Of a stretch of 64,000 nt of DNA, positions 8,357 through 17,309 are shown one piece after another. A program made the position numbers and the translations under genes. The notes beneath the pieces were generated by a model that worked only from the letters and a program-made list of their open reading frames with translations, was not told the origin of the DNA and made no database searches. Source of the stretch: Modestobacter sp. DSM 44400 (lineage in GTDB: Bacteria > Actinomycetota > Actinomycetes > Mycobacteriales > Geodermatophilaceae); the NCBI RefSeq assembly GCF_900107175.1, contig NZ_FNOZ01000008.1, positions 1 to 64,000 of the forward strand, written 5' to 3'. Within the stretch, counting starts at the first letter, position 1; each line of letters starts with the position of its first letter.

Positions 8357-9271
8357 TCAGAGACCGCGGCCGCGCCGGTGAAGGGTGGTCATGACCGTCT
8401 CGGCCGGCACCGCACCGCTGGCCACCGCCAGGGCGACCACGCTGCGCGGCTCGCGCCAGTTCACCCGGGTCGCCCGCGCGGCCCAGCGGGCTGCGTCGCG
8501 ACGGTGACCGAGTGCGGCGTGGCCGAACGCCAGCTGCCCGTACACCCGGGCGGTCCCCGCGCCCGCGGTGCGGAGCGCGGAGTGGCGGTCCAGCATCCAC
8601 TCCAGCGAGTCGACCCGGGTCTGCCACTGCCGGGAGAAGTGCGACGAGGCCCCCCACCGCACCCGTACCAGCGGCTGGTCGACGTGGACGACCGGGTGCC
8701 GGGCTGCGGCACGCAACAGCAGGTCCCAGTCCTCGTTCTGGCTGCCCGGGATGGCCTCATCGACCAGCCCCAGGCCGCCCAGCAGGGCCGAACGGCGCAG
8801 CAGGAACGTGGAGCTGTGCAGCATCGCCATCCGCGAGCGCAGCAGGTCCCCGTAGGTGACCGAGCCGGTGCCGGCCAGCCGCGCGGTCTCGGTGCCGTCG
8901 AAGACCACCGTGATCGCCGTCGTCACCAGGTCGGCGTCGGGCTCGGTGGCCGCGCGGGCCAGCTGGGCGGTGAGCTTGCCCGGCAGCCAGGTGTCGTCGT
9001 CGTCGGAGAAGGCCACCAGCTCGGTGTCCAGCGCCAGGACGCCGGTGTTGCGGGCGCCGGCCAGCCCCGGTGTCCGGCTGTTGGCCATCACCCGCACGCG
9101 GCGGCCGGGCGAGCTCAGCTGCGCCAGTCGCGGCTCGGGCTCGGCGCGGTCGAAGACGACCACGACGTCGAGGCCGGCGTCGGTGTCCTGGGCGAGCACC
9201 GAGTCCAGCGTCTCGCGCAACAGCTGCGGGCGGTCGTGGGTGGGGACGACGACGCCGACGGGCCCGGTCAC
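8357..9271 (-). CDS. family 2 glycosyltransferase
   Basis: This is a 304-residue GT-A fold glycosyltransferase that would add a sugar to the lipid-linked repeat unit at the cytoplasmic face of the membrane. VGVVVPTHDRPQLLRETLDS opens the Rossmann-like domain, GLAGARNTGV follows, then the acidic metal-binding motif FSDDDD (DxD), and QNEDWDLLLRAA near the acceptor region. The GTG start overlaps the stop of the upstream sulfotransferase by four bases (GTGA), which fixes the start and shows coupling. No transmembrane segment is seen. Donor and acceptor sugars are unknown. Confidence 0.9.
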   Translation of the reverse strand: MTGPVGVVVPTHDRPQLLRETLDSVLAQDTDAGLDVVVVFDRAEPEPRLAQLSSPGRRVRVMANSRTPGLAGARNTGVLALDTELVAFSDDDDTWLPGKLTAQLARAATEPDADLVTTAITVVFDGTETARLAGTGSVTYGDLLRSRMAMLHSSTFLLRRSALLGGLGLVDEAIPGSQNEDWDLLLRAAARHPVVHVDQPLVRVRWGASSHFSRQWQTRVDSLEWMLDRHSALRTAGAGTARVYGQLAFGHAALGHRRDAARWAARATRVNWREPRSVVALAVASGAVPAETVMTTLHRRGRGL

Positions 9272-10260
9272 CGGGCGCTCCGGTGCAGGTAGCCGTAGGC
9301 GGCCAGCAGCGGCAGCGTGAGAAGAGTGGTCAGCCGCCGCTGGCCGCGGGGCAGCGCGGTGCGCCAGGCGTCGTCCCGGCGGAGCGTGACCTCCCCGACG
9401 GTGAAGCGCATCGGGTTTCCGGCCACCGTGTGCGAGGCGCCCAGCGTGACGGCGTGGGCGTCGAGGAAGTCCAGCGGCTGCGGGCCGGGCCGGCCGGCGA
9501 AGACGGCGAGCTCGCGGACCGAGCGGGCCGGGTCGGCCACGAAGTCCTCGTAGCGCAGCAGCCGGGTCGGCGTCCCGAGCCGGCCCAGCAGGGCCAGGGA
9601 GGCGTTGTGCCCCAGCCACAGCAGCGCTGAGCGCACCGGTGAATAGCGGGTCATCAGGTCCGTGCCCGCTGCGGACTCCGGACGGCGGACCTCCTTGGTC
9701 CAGGAGTAGGCCACGCCGCGGCTGTCCCGGACGGCGTGCACCACCCGCAGGTCGATGCCCGGGTCGGTGCGCAGGCAGAAGGCCAGGGATGAGTGCTTGC
9801 TGGAGTCGATGACGACGGCTGCACCGGACTCCTCGGCGATGGCCCGGTAGAGCCGCCGGTAGACGCCGACGTACTCGTCGAGGTCCTTTCCGGCGCGCCC
9901 ACGCCCGCCGCGCAGGGCCAGTCGGGGGATGAACCTCGTGCGGTCGACCCGCGCCCGCAGCGTCTCCATGCGCTCGGCCAGGGCGCGGTCCCAACCTCCG
10001 AAGGCGCGGGTGCCGACCGCCTGCCAGAACGGGCAGCGGCTGAATGGCCGGCCGCAACCGCACCGCTCGTCGGACAGCACGGCGCGGTGCCACAGGTGCA
10101 CTAGTTCGCCTGCCGAGCAGACGCCGGGCACCTCCCCGAGCACGCGTTCGACGACCGTCGTCCCGCTGCGGCCCAGGCCGCCGATGAACAGCACGCGGGG
10201 CCGGTCCGGGCCCGAGCCGACGGCGGTCGGGGCGGCCGGTGCAGCAGGGGTGATCGACAC
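9268..10260 (-). CDS. PAPS-dependent sulfotransferase family protein (1 of 3)
   Basis: This 330-residue protein belongs to the P-loop sulfotransferase fold. The 5'-phosphosulfate-binding loop is GGLGRSGTTVVERVL (about residues 27-41). A cysteine cluster CGCGRPFSRCPFW follows, seen in a subset of bacterial exopolysaccharide sulfotransferases. The 3'-phosphate-binding region is VVHAVRDSRGVAYSW, and LRYEDFVADPA is the usual late family motif. The predicted reaction is transfer of sulfate from PAPS to a carbohydrate hydroxyl. It is the first gene of a leftward pair with the GT2 gene and is divergent from the WecG-type gene. The exact acceptor is inferred only from context. Confidence 0.88.
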   Translation of the reverse strand: MSITPAAPAAPTAVGSGPDRPRVLFIGGLGRSGTTVVERVLGEVPGVCSAGELVHLWHRAVLSDERCGCGRPFSRCPFWQAVGTRAFGGWDRALAERMETLRARVDRTRFIPRLALRGGRGRAGKDLDEYVGVYRRLYRAIAEESGAAVVIDSSKHSSLAFCLRTDPGIDLRVVHAVRDSRGVAYSWTKEVRRPESAAGTDLMTRYSPVRSALLWLGHNASLALLGRLGTPTRLLRYEDFVADPARSVRELAVFAGRPGPQPLDFLDAHAVTLGASHTVAGNPMRFTVGEVTLRRDDAWRTALPRGQRRLTTLLTLPLLAAYGYLHRSAR

Positions 10261-10369
10261 GGGACGATCATGGCATCGAACACCCAGATGGTGACCATGA
10301 GTGAACCCGAACGGGTGAGGAGAGCCGTCGACCGCGTGCCAGTTGGGATTTCTCCGGCATGCTTCTTAC

Positions 10370-11167
10370 ATGGTGGCAACACAGAGTGAGCACGGTCTCG
10401 GCGCGCGACGGCGCGATGGCCTGTTCCTGCCCCTCGATCCGATCACCGAGCCGGAGGTGGTCGACCGCGTGATGGCCGCGCTGGCCGACGGCCGCGGCGG
10501 CTGGATCGCCACCCCCAACGTCGACCACATGCGCCGCGCCGCCCGCGACCCGGGCCTGGCCGCCACGCTGTGCACTGCAGACATCAGCGTCGCCGACGGC
10601 GCTCCCGTCGTCTGGGCCAGCCGCCTGGCCGGCCAGCCCGTCCCGACCCGGGTGACCGGTGCGGACCTGCTGTGGTCGCTATCTGCTGCCGCGGCCGCCG
10701 CGGGCCGGTCGGTCTACCTCCTCGGTGGCGAGCCGGGGGTGCCCGACCGCGCCGCGGAGAACCTGCAGACCGCCTTCCCAGAACTCAAGGTGGTCGGGAC
10801 GTGCTCACCACCGCGTGGCTTCGAGCACGATGCGGCCCAGATGGCGGCCCTACGGGAAGAGCTGCTCGCCACGGCACCGGACCTGGTGTTCGTCGGCCTC
10901 GGCTTCCCCAAGCAGGAGTTGGTCATCTGCGGCTTCCTCAAGCAGCTGCCCGCGGCGTGGTGGCTCGGCTGCGGAGCTGCCCTGCCTTTCGCCGCCGGCG
11001 ATTTGGACCGCGCGCCCGCCTGGATGCGGCCGCTGGGCCTGGAGTGGCTGTTCCGCCTGGTGCACGAGCCTCGCCGACTGTTCCGCCGCTACGTGCTCGA
11101 GGACGCCCCCTTCGCGGTGCGTCTGCTCGGCCGCGCGCTGCTCGTCCGGCTGTCGACCGGCATCTGA
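10370..11167 (+). CDS. WecG/TagA/CpsF family glycosyltransferase
   Basis: Members transfer N-acetylmannosamine, ManNAc uronate or glucose residues onto undecaprenyl-PP-linked sugars (GT26). The protein shows the family signatures TPNVDHMRRAARDP, ADISVADGAPVVWASRL, VTGADLL, YLLGGEPGV, VFVGLGFPKQE and the C-terminal PLGLEWLFRLVHEPRRLFRRY, which includes the membrane-association region. Length is 265 residues from ATG 10370; a TTG at 10343 is an alternative. I prefer the ATG because CATGCT (10358-10363) sits 6 nt ahead, fitting a leaderless -10. It is the only plus-strand gene in the middle of the island. Confidence 0.9.
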   Translation: MVATQSEHGLGARRRDGLFLPLDPITEPEVVDRVMAALADGRGGWIATPNVDHMRRAARDPGLAATLCTADISVADGAPVVWASRLAGQPVPTRVTGADLLWSLSAAAAAAGRSVYLLGGEPGVPDRAAENLQTAFPELKVVGTCSPPRGFEHDAAQMAALREELLATAPDLVFVGLGFPKQELVICGFLKQLPAAWWLGCGAALPFAAGDLDRAPAWMRPLGLEWLFRLVHEPRRLFRRYVLEDAPFAVRLLGRALLVRLSTGI

Positions 11168-11174
11168 CGCGCCG

Positions 11175-11190
11175 CCGGTGCCGGCACCGG
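11175..11190. terminator. short palindrome between convergent genes
   Basis: CCGGTGCCGGCACCGG is a perfect 16-bp palindrome in the 26-bp gap between the WecG-type gene and the leftward sulfotransferase 2. It could act as a compact bidirectional terminator. Confidence 0.4.
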
Positions 11191-11193
11191 GAG

Positions 11194-12177
11194 TCAGACC
11201 CGGGCGGCACCCGTCACCCGTCCGGTGGGCAGGACGCGGGCCGCAACCGCGGCGGTGAGCTCCCGCACCCGCTCGATCTCCTCGGCCGACAGCCGGCTGC
11301 GGAACGTCGACAGCGCCGTCTCCGAGCTCATCGGCCGGTAGGCGGTGCGCGACAGCCCGCCGCGCAGCGACCAGCGGTGAGAACCCGCCGCGCTGCCCTC
11401 CCCGCCGCTGGTCGCGGCCACGACCCGATCGTGGGCCTGCGGTGACCAGGTCAGCCCGAACTGCTCGTAGAGCCGCCGGAAGCCGGCGACGGGCTCGGCC
11501 ACCAGGTCCTCGTAGCCGACCAGGTGGACGCCGGGGAGCGACCGGAAGCTGCGGTCGGCGACGTCGTAGGTCATCTCCCACAACAGACACGTGCGCGCCA
11601 GCCAGTCCGGGGAGCCCACCAGGCTGCGCATCCGGTCCACGTAGGGCGCCAGGTGGTCACGGACCAGCAGCGGCTGCTCCAGCAGTTCGTGGAAGTGCAT
11701 CGACCAGCCAAGCTTCCGCCACGACCCGACGAAGGACACCGGGTCGCGGACCAGCACCACTGCCTGCGCGCCCATCCGTTGCACCAGCCATCCGGTGGAC
11801 AGCACCGCGAACGGATCGTCGAGCATCGCTCGGCGCCCCCGCAGCCGCCCGGCGGTGAAGCTGGTGGCGTACTTGACCATCCGCGCCAGGTCGTAGGCCG
11901 AGTGGTTCTGTCGCAGCTCCGGGCCCAGCCGGTACCGCAGCGCCAGCGTGTCAGTGAACGCGCGGGCCCACTGCTCGTCGTCCTCGGGGCTGATGTACTG
12001 GAACTGCCGGGTGACCCGGGCGTCCAGCACGCCGGGCGAGAGGCCCGGCGGGTGCGACGGGTTCATCGGCTCGTTGACGTAGACGACCTCGTCGGAGGCC
12101 TCCAGCATCTTGCCGACCCAGCTGGTCCCGCTACGCGGCAGGCCGGTGACGAGCAGGGGCGACTCGGGGGCGGTCAT
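11194..12177 (-). CDS. PAPS-dependent sulfotransferase family protein (2 of 3)
   Basis: This 327-residue sulfotransferase-fold protein has the PAPS loop TGLPRSGTSWVGKML (about residues 10-24), the 3'-phosphate-binding stretch AVVLVRDPVSFVGSW and the late motif VGYEDLVAEPVAGFR. It is the last gene of the long leftward operon; its ATG overlaps the flippase stop by four bases (ATGA), which excludes the much longer upstream extension of the frame. Sequence differs clearly from the other two sulfotransferases, so the three probably modify different positions or sugars (inference). Confidence 0.88.
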   Translation of the reverse strand: MTAPESPLLVTGLPRSGTSWVGKMLEASDEVVYVNEPMNPSHPPGLSPGVLDARVTRQFQYISPEDDEQWARAFTDTLALRYRLGPELRQNHSAYDLARMVKYATSFTAGRLRGRRAMLDDPFAVLSTGWLVQRMGAQAVVLVRDPVSFVGSWRKLGWSMHFHELLEQPLLVRDHLAPYVDRMRSLVGSPDWLARTCLLWEMTYDVADRSFRSLPGVHLVGYEDLVAEPVAGFRRLYEQFGLTWSPQAHDRVVAATSGGEGSAAGSHRWSLRGGLSRTAYRPMSSETALSTFRSRLSAEEIERVRELTAAVAARVLPTGRVTGAARV

Positions 12178-13754
12178 GACTCCTCCTGGACGGGGCGAGG
12201 ACGGCGGACGGCGCTGAGCAGACCCAGCTGGAGGACGTCCCGCGACCACCACAGTGCACCGGCGTACAGCGCCGTGCCGGCCGCCACGCTGACGGCCAGG
12301 GCCGCCCACGAGGTCAGCCCGAGCATCAGCACCCCGGCGGGGACGGCGCCGAAGCAGGTGACGGTGACCAGCGCGGCCCGTGCGGTCGCGGCGGAGAACG
12401 GGTGCAGCCCCAGGACCAGCCCCACCTGCGCCAGGGGCACGAGGTTGTTCACCAGAATGGCAGCGGCCCAGGCGAGGGCCGCTCCGAGGATCCCGAGCTG
12501 GGGGATCAGCCACAGGTTCAGCCCGATGTTCACGGTGAGCGCCAGCAGGGTGTTCCCGAGGTTCCAGCTGGTGCGGCCACCCATGGTGAGCAGCATGTCG
12601 ACCATGCCGCAGCCGGTGGCGACCACCATGGCCAGGGCCAGCACGACGACGACCTCGGCGCCCGTGGAGTACCCGTCGCCGAAGACGCGCAGGAGGGAAG
12701 AGGCGAAGAACGCGGCCATCAGGTACAGCGGCCAGGTGATCAGCACCAGCCAGGCCGTCGCCGTGCGGTAGACCTGGTTGGCCGCCGCCCGGTCGTCGCG
12801 GGCGAGGGCCTCACCCAGCTGCGGCTGCGCGGCGGAGGAGATCGCCTGGGCGCCGAGCTGGCCGACCACCAGGAAGCGGGTCGCCGCCGTGTACACCGCG
12901 GCCTCGGCCGGCCCGCGGAGGGCGGCGACCATGATGACGTCCAGCCGCTGCAGGGCGAATTGCGCGACGCTGGAGATGGTCCGCGGCCAGGTGAACGACC
13001 AGAACGGCCCGGCCACGGCAGCGGCCGGCGGAGCGGGTGTGCCGGCGTCGCTGCGGCGACGGGCGCTCGCCGAGGCCCGGCGGACGGCCAGGGCCGCCAG
13101 GCTGAACGCGACGACGTAGGGCGCTGCCCACGCGACGCTGAGCGCGGGCCCGGACGCCCACGCCGCGGCCAGGGCGACCAGCACCAGTTGCAGGCCCGAG
13201 CGGGCGACCTTCTCGATCCGCACGGTCGGCCCCATCGCGCCGAACCCGCGCGTGGCCGCGAGCCAGCTGTCGGTGAGTGCCGCGAACGGCAGGAAGGGGG
13301 CCAGCCAGCGCAGCATCGAGGTGAACTCGTCCTGGTGGCTGCTCACCGCGACCGACGCCAGCGCGGGTGCGGACAAGGCCAGCGCGACGGCCCCCAGCAC
13401 GGAGACCACGACCACGGGGGTCAGCGCGACCCGCAGCACCGCGCCGGCCTGGTGCTGCTGGCCGAGGGCGCGGGAGCGGGAGAGGAAGTAGACCAGGCCG
13501 GTGCTCGTGCCCAGCTTCGCGAGCATCGCCGCGATGAGGAAGACCGAGGTGGCGGTGAAGAACGTGCCCGCCGCGGCCGGCGTGGAGCTGCGCGTCACCG
13601 CCACGATGAGCAGCACGTTGGCCGCCGCGGCGACGACGGCGCCCGCCAGGTTCCCGGCGCCGCCCCGGGCCAGGGACCGGGCCCGCGCCTGGCCCGGCTC
13701 GGCGGCAGCCAGCTGCGGCGTCACCGGCGCCAGCTCGGCGGCTGGCCGAGCCAC
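12174..13754 (-). CDS. Wzx-type polysaccharide flippase (MOP superfamily)
   Basis: Wzx proteins flip undecaprenyl-PP-linked repeat units across the membrane. The 526-residue protein is highly hydrophobic with roughly 12-14 helices, starting at GNLAGAVVAAAANVLLIVAV (about 33-52), and carries features of the polysaccharide-synthesis branch of the MOP superfamily: FFTATSVFLIAAMLAKLG early, FALQRLDVIMVAALRGPAE in the middle and NLGNTLLALTVNIGLNLWLIP in the second half. The ATG at 13754 lies 34 bp inside the preceding sulfotransferase gene. It is part of the compact operon with sulfotransferases 2 and 3 and the Wzy- and Wzz-type genes. Confidence 0.88.
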   Translation of the reverse strand: MARPAAELAPVTPQLAAAEPGQARARSLARGGAGNLAGAVVAAAANVLLIVAVTRSSTPAAAGTFFTATSVFLIAAMLAKLGTSTGLVYFLSRSRALGQQHQAGAVLRVALTPVVVVSVLGAVALALSAPALASVAVSSHQDEFTSMLRWLAPFLPFAALTDSWLAATRGFGAMGPTVRIEKVARSGLQLVLVALAAAWASGPALSVAWAAPYVVAFSLAALAVRRASASARRRSDAGTPAPPAAAVAGPFWSFTWPRTISSVAQFALQRLDVIMVAALRGPAEAAVYTAATRFLVVGQLGAQAISSAAQPQLGEALARDDRAAANQVYRTATAWLVLITWPLYLMAAFFASSLLRVFGDGYSTGAEVVVVLALAMVVATGCGMVDMLLTMGGRTSWNLGNTLLALTVNIGLNLWLIPQLGILGAALAWAAAILVNNLVPLAQVGLVLGLHPFSAATARAALVTVTCFGAVPAGVLMLGLTSWAALAVSVAAGTALYAGALWWSRDVLQLGLLSAVRRPRPVQEES

Positions 13755-14644
13755 TCGCCGAGCCGCTCGTCGTACGGGGCGAAGTGTGCGGTCAGCCGCT
13801 CCCGCAGCGCCTCGGGCATCGACGACCGGGGCCGGGCGTTGTGCTTCTCGAACAGCGGGTACGCCCCGCGCGGCAGCTCCAGGAAGTCCAGGACGGCGTC
13901 GTAGGTCGGCTCCGGCCGCGCGAAGAAGTCATGGCTGTCCACCACGTGCAGCCGTACGCGACCGAACCGGACGGCCAGCGGCTCGAGGTGGTCGATGTAC
14001 TGGCCGCGGGAGACGTAGGCGTTGTGCTGGTGGTGGTGACTGGCGCAGTTCGGGTCGGCGCGCAGCCGTTCCGCCTCACCGGCCAGCCGGCTCTCCTCCA
14101 GCTCCAGCGCACGCTCGAACGGCTCGGTCTCGAAGCCCCGGGCCAGTTCGTGGGCGTGCGCCGAGTACGCGCGCTCGACCGGGTCCCGCACCAGCACCAG
14201 CAGCTTCACCGCGGGAAGTTCCCGCTCGATGCGTTCGGCCGCGAGCGGGTGCGTCAGGTAGTACGGGCTGGACTCGAAGGTCTGTGCCGGGACGCCGGTG
14301 CGCCGGCGCACCCGCTCGGCCGACAGGCGCAGCGGGAAGTGGCCGCGGTACCAGTCCAGGCCGCGGGCGTGGTCCATGTCGAAGTAGTGCACACCCTTGT
14401 GCAGGACGGCCTTGAGCACCGCCGGGTGCTGGCTGAGCGCCCGGTACATCGACGTGGTGCCGCTGCGCTGCGCCCCGACGATAAGGAAGGAGGGCAGCAT
14501 CCGCTGGCCGGCCGTGAGCTGCCCGACGCGGCGGGAGACCCGGTGGACACGCTGCTTCACGTCGGGGGAGACATGCCGGATTCGGTTCATCACGGGGTTG
14601 TTCTCTTTCGTCGACGTTCGGGGGTGGACAGCGGGGGCGGTCAT
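13721..14644 (-). CDS. PAPS-dependent sulfotransferase family protein (3 of 3)
   Basis: This 307-residue protein resembles the heparan-sulfate sulfotransferase type. The PAPS loop is IVGAQRSGTTSMYRALSQHP (about residues 43-62), followed by KGVHYFD, the 3'-phosphate motif KLLVLVRDPVERAYSAHAHE and a late LHVVDSHDFFARPE. The acceptor is probably a polysaccharide. The start at 14644 is set by the ATGA overlap with the upstream kinase-like gene; an internal ATG (MNRIRHV) is an alternative and is nearer the conserved domain. An unusually AT-rich patch (GTTGTTCTCTTTCG) falls in the first codons, which could ease ribosome access. Confidence 0.88.
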   Translation of the reverse strand: MTAPAVHPRTSTKENNPVMNRIRHVSPDVKQRVHRVSRRVGQLTAGQRMLPSFLIVGAQRSGTTSMYRALSQHPAVLKAVLHKGVHYFDMDHARGLDWYRGHFPLRLSAERVRRRTGVPAQTFESSPYYLTHPLAAERIERELPAVKLLVLVRDPVERAYSAHAHELARGFETEPFERALELEESRLAGEAERLRADPNCASHHHQHNAYVSRGQYIDHLEPLAVRFGRVRLHVVDSHDFFARPEPTYDAVLDFLELPRGAYPLFEKHNARPRSSMPEALRERLTAHFAPYDERLGEWLGQPPSWRR

Positions 14645-15894
14645 GGCGTGGTCACCCGTTCCACCAGTTCGGGCAGCAGCCACTGGCCGAGCACGCCCAG
14701 GCGGGCACCGGCCTCGGCCTGGCCGTCGGTCAGATAGCGGACGGCGAGGTCGACCAGGTAGGTGAGCGCGACGACGTCGGCGTACCGCGGCTCGACGCCG
14801 AACGGGGCCAGCAGATCGGCGGACTGGGCCAGGCACCGGGCGACGGCCAGTCGCGGGTCGGCGCCCTTGCGGACGACGGCGCGCTGCAGGTCGTAGTGGA
14901 GGGCGTCGAAGCCCAGGGGGACTCCCCGCTCGAACCGCTCCCAGTCCCACACCAGCACGCGGTGGGGCAGCGAGGCCATGTTCCACGGCGTCCAGTCGCC
15001 GTGCCACGCGCCCATCGGCACCTCGGCGTCCTGCGCCCGCTGGTCCAGGGCCGCGAACGCCGTGCGCAACTGCTCCACCGGGTCGGTCGGGGTGAGCTCG
15101 TCAAGGGCCGTCCGCAGCCGGTCCCAGTACGGCGTGTCCACCAGCCGCTCGGTCGTGACGCCGTCGACGGCGGCGACCTCCAGCATCGACTGCGCCAGCC
15201 GTTCCGGCGGCAGCGGCGCCCGCTTCTCCCAGATGGGCAGTGGCGACTGGACCAGCACCTGCAGCCCGCGCCAGACACCCGAGTGCAGCAGGCGGGGGAC
15301 GGCGGTGATGCCGAACGAGGAGCCCGCCAGGTGCGCCAGCGACCCGGCCTCGGCGACCACGAGGCGACGGGTCAGGTCGTTCACGCCGATCTTGACGAAG
15401 CCGATCACATCGCCGTCCTCGCTCAGCAGTTGGAGCACGGGCTTCCGGTTGGCCCGGGCCGGGCCGATGTGCAGGCTGAGCTGCACCCGGCGCCCGAGCA
15501 CCTCGGTGAGGTGGGCCTCGATGCCGGCGGGGCTTCCGTCCGCCGCCTCGACCCGTACCCGGTCGCGCATGACGAGTTCCCCCAGCCCGGTGCGCATGGC
15601 CCGCGCCAGGACCTCGAGCCGGTACTTCGCCAGTCGTGTCCGCGGCTCGCTGTAACGGCGGAGCGCTGTGGCCGCGGCGCGGCGGGCGTGGAGGGGGACC
15701 AGCAGGTGCGGACGCGCCAAGCTGGGGACGACGACGAACTCGCTGACCACGGGCGCGGAGCCCGGTCCGGGCCGCCCGACGGCGACCGTCGCCGGGGCCG
15801 GCCAGAGCAGATCGACGACCTGGTCGAGGTAATCCCGGCGCAGCGTCGACTGGGTGTGCGTCAGTTGGTGCGGTGCACGACGGACGGGGCTCAT
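14641..15894 (-). CDS. aminoglycoside-phosphotransferase-fold kinase of the polysaccharide operon
   Basis: The C-terminal half is an APH/choline-kinase-like domain: the catalytic loop GAWHGDWTPWNM and the metal-binding VWDWERFERG are clear, and an ATP-binding lysine is plausible in VIGFVKIGVNDL. The N-terminal 120 residues are not recognised. The protein has 417 residues and no membrane segments. In this operon it could phosphorylate a sugar or a polyol, or act on a lipid-linked glycan; phosphate decoration of the polymer is one option. Both ends overlap neighbours by ATGA, so it is firmly embedded between the Wzy-type gene and sulfotransferase 3. The substrate is unknown; an antibiotic-resistance role is unlikely in this setting. 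Confidence 0.75.
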   Translation of the reverse strand: MSPVRRAPHQLTHTQSTLRRDYLDQVVDLLWPAPATVAVGRPGPGSAPVVSEFVVVPSLARPHLLVPLHARRAAATALRRYSEPRTRLAKYRLEVLARAMRTGLGELVMRDRVRVEAADGSPAGIEAHLTEVLGRRVQLSLHIGPARANRKPVLQLLSEDGDVIGFVKIGVNDLTRRLVVAEAGSLAHLAGSSFGITAVPRLLHSGVWRGLQVLVQSPLPIWEKRAPLPPERLAQSMLEVAAVDGVTTERLVDTPYWDRLRTALDELTPTDPVEQLRTAFAALDQRAQDAEVPMGAWHGDWTPWNMASLPHRVLVWDWERFERGVPLGFDALHYDLQRAVVRKGADPRLAVARCLAQSADLLAPFGVEPRYADVVALTYLVDLAVRYLTDGQAEAGARLGVLGQWLLPELVERVTTP

Positions 15895-17309
15895 GCCAGC
15901 CTTTCCAGGGACGAGGGGAGCGGGGCCTCACCGGTCGCCCGGCTGGCGCACTGTCCGCGCCACAACGCGGCGATGGACAGGAACGCCACCACCAGGGGCA
16001 TGGTGAGGGAGTTGTAGACGAACATGAAGAACAACGGCAGCGCGCAGGCGAGCAGCCCGGCGTCCCCGATCGGGGTGCGGTTGCGCCGGTAGGCCCACAG
16101 GGAGCGCAGGAAGAAGCCGACGAACAACGCCGCACCCACGTAGCCCTGGGCGACGAGCACCAGCCAAATCTGGCCGTTGCTGCCCAGCGTCGGGTTGCCG
16201 CACCGCGGGCACTTGTCGCTGGCCCCGATCGCGATGGAGTTGCTGCTGCCCAGTGCTGCGCGCGTCGAGCCGAAGCCCAGCACGGGGGAGTGATCCACCA
16301 CCTCCAGCGTGCGCACGGTGGTGAAAGCCCGGATGTCGTTGCTCTTGGGGTTGTCGAACCGCCCCTGGACGATCCCCGACAGGGGCGAGGCCAGCACGAC
16401 CACCGCGGCCAGCACCACGGCGGCGACCAGCCCGATGAGCACCGCCGCCCGACCACGCACGGCGTAGCGCACCGCCGTCACGACGACGATGAGCCCCAGA
16501 CCCGCCCACAGCCCGCGGTTCAGCGAGTAGATGATCGGCACTGCGGCGAGCCCGAGCACGACGACACCCACCGCCCGGCGGCCTGTGTCGCGCTCGCTGA
16601 ACCAGCTCACCACGAACCAGCCCAGCAGCAGCGCCAAGCAGTTGCCCCAGGTGTTGGTGTAGCCGAAGGGCGCCGACGGCCGGGGTGACTCGTACCCGAG
16701 CACCTCCTGTACCTGGGCCGAGGACGGGTGGACCAGGCTCTGCACGAAACCGTTGGACGCCACCGAGTGCGGGAGCAGCAGCTCCACGGGCGAGGTGAAG
16801 GACACGTGCGGCGCGAACGTGCCCAGCAGCCCACCGAGGACGACGACGATGAACAGCCCGCCCAGCTGCCGGGTGAGCCGCCGGCGGGGGAACTCCGACT
16901 CGCTCAGGTTCCCGGCGTACAGCAGGATCACCGTGGCCGAGAGGTATCCGGCGAGGTTGAAGGCGACCGAGATGACCCGGCCGGATGCGGTGTCGGGGAG
17001 GACACCCGGCGGGTTCTCGCCCAGCATCGTCGTGCTGGCCAGCACCCAGAGCAGGAACAGCACCCAGATGCCGAAGCCCGGCGGCGTCGCCACGGGCCGG
17101 TGGTTCACCAGGTGCAGGAGCATCGGGACGGCGAGGATGAAGACGATCAGGGTGCCCATGCCCAGGGCCCACCACAGCGGGTACAGGACAAGCAGGGCGG
17201 TGAGCGGCCACCCCGCCGGCAGCGGCAGCAGCCGCGGCTTGACCGGGGTCTGGGGCTCGTCCGCGCTCAGGAGCGGCGCGGCCGGGGGCGACGAGAGCGG
17301 CCGGCTCAT
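15891..17309 (-). CDS. Wzy/O-antigen ligase-type membrane protein
   Basis: The protein is likely the polymerase or ligase of the glycan. From ATG 17309 it has 472 residues and about 11-12 membrane helices, with an O-antigen ligase-like block: YTNTWGNCLALLLGWFVVSWF, IIYSLNRGLWAGLGLIVVV and VVDHSPVLGFGSTRAALGSS in the large periplasmic loop, followed by an unusual paired-cysteine motif CPRCGNPTLGSNGQIW. The ATG shares a base with a TGA that closes the upstream co-polymerase in another frame (TGATG), which supports a separate gene. As sequenced, however, this frame is also open through the co-polymerase to 19112, so a fusion protein cannot be excluded. Confidence 0.85.
   Translation of the reverse strand: MSRPLSSPPAAPLLSADEPQTPVKPRLLPLPAGWPLTALLVLYPLWWALGMGTLIVFILAVPMLLHLVNHRPVATPPGFGIWVLFLLWVLASTTMLGENPPGVLPDTASGRVISVAFNLAGYLSATVILLYAGNLSESEFPRRRLTRQLGGLFIVVVLGGLLGTFAPHVSFTSPVELLLPHSVASNGFVQSLVHPSSAQVQEVLGYESPRPSAPFGYTNTWGNCLALLLGWFVVSWFSERDTGRRAVGVVVLGLAAVPIIYSLNRGLWAGLGLIVVVTAVRYAVRGRAAVLIGLVAAVVLAAVVVLASPLSGIVQGRFDNPKSNDIRAFTTVRTLEVVDHSPVLGFGSTRAALGSSNSIAIGASDKCPRCGNPTLGSNGQIWLVLVAQGYVGAALFVGFFLRSLWAYRRNRTPIGDAGLLACALPLFFMFVYNSLTMPLVVAFLSIAALWRGQCASRATGEAPLPSSLERLA

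Noticed and set aside
14641-15894. Aminoglycoside-resistance gene
   Set aside because: The kinase is translationally coupled to polysaccharide genes on both sides and has a long unrelated N-terminus.
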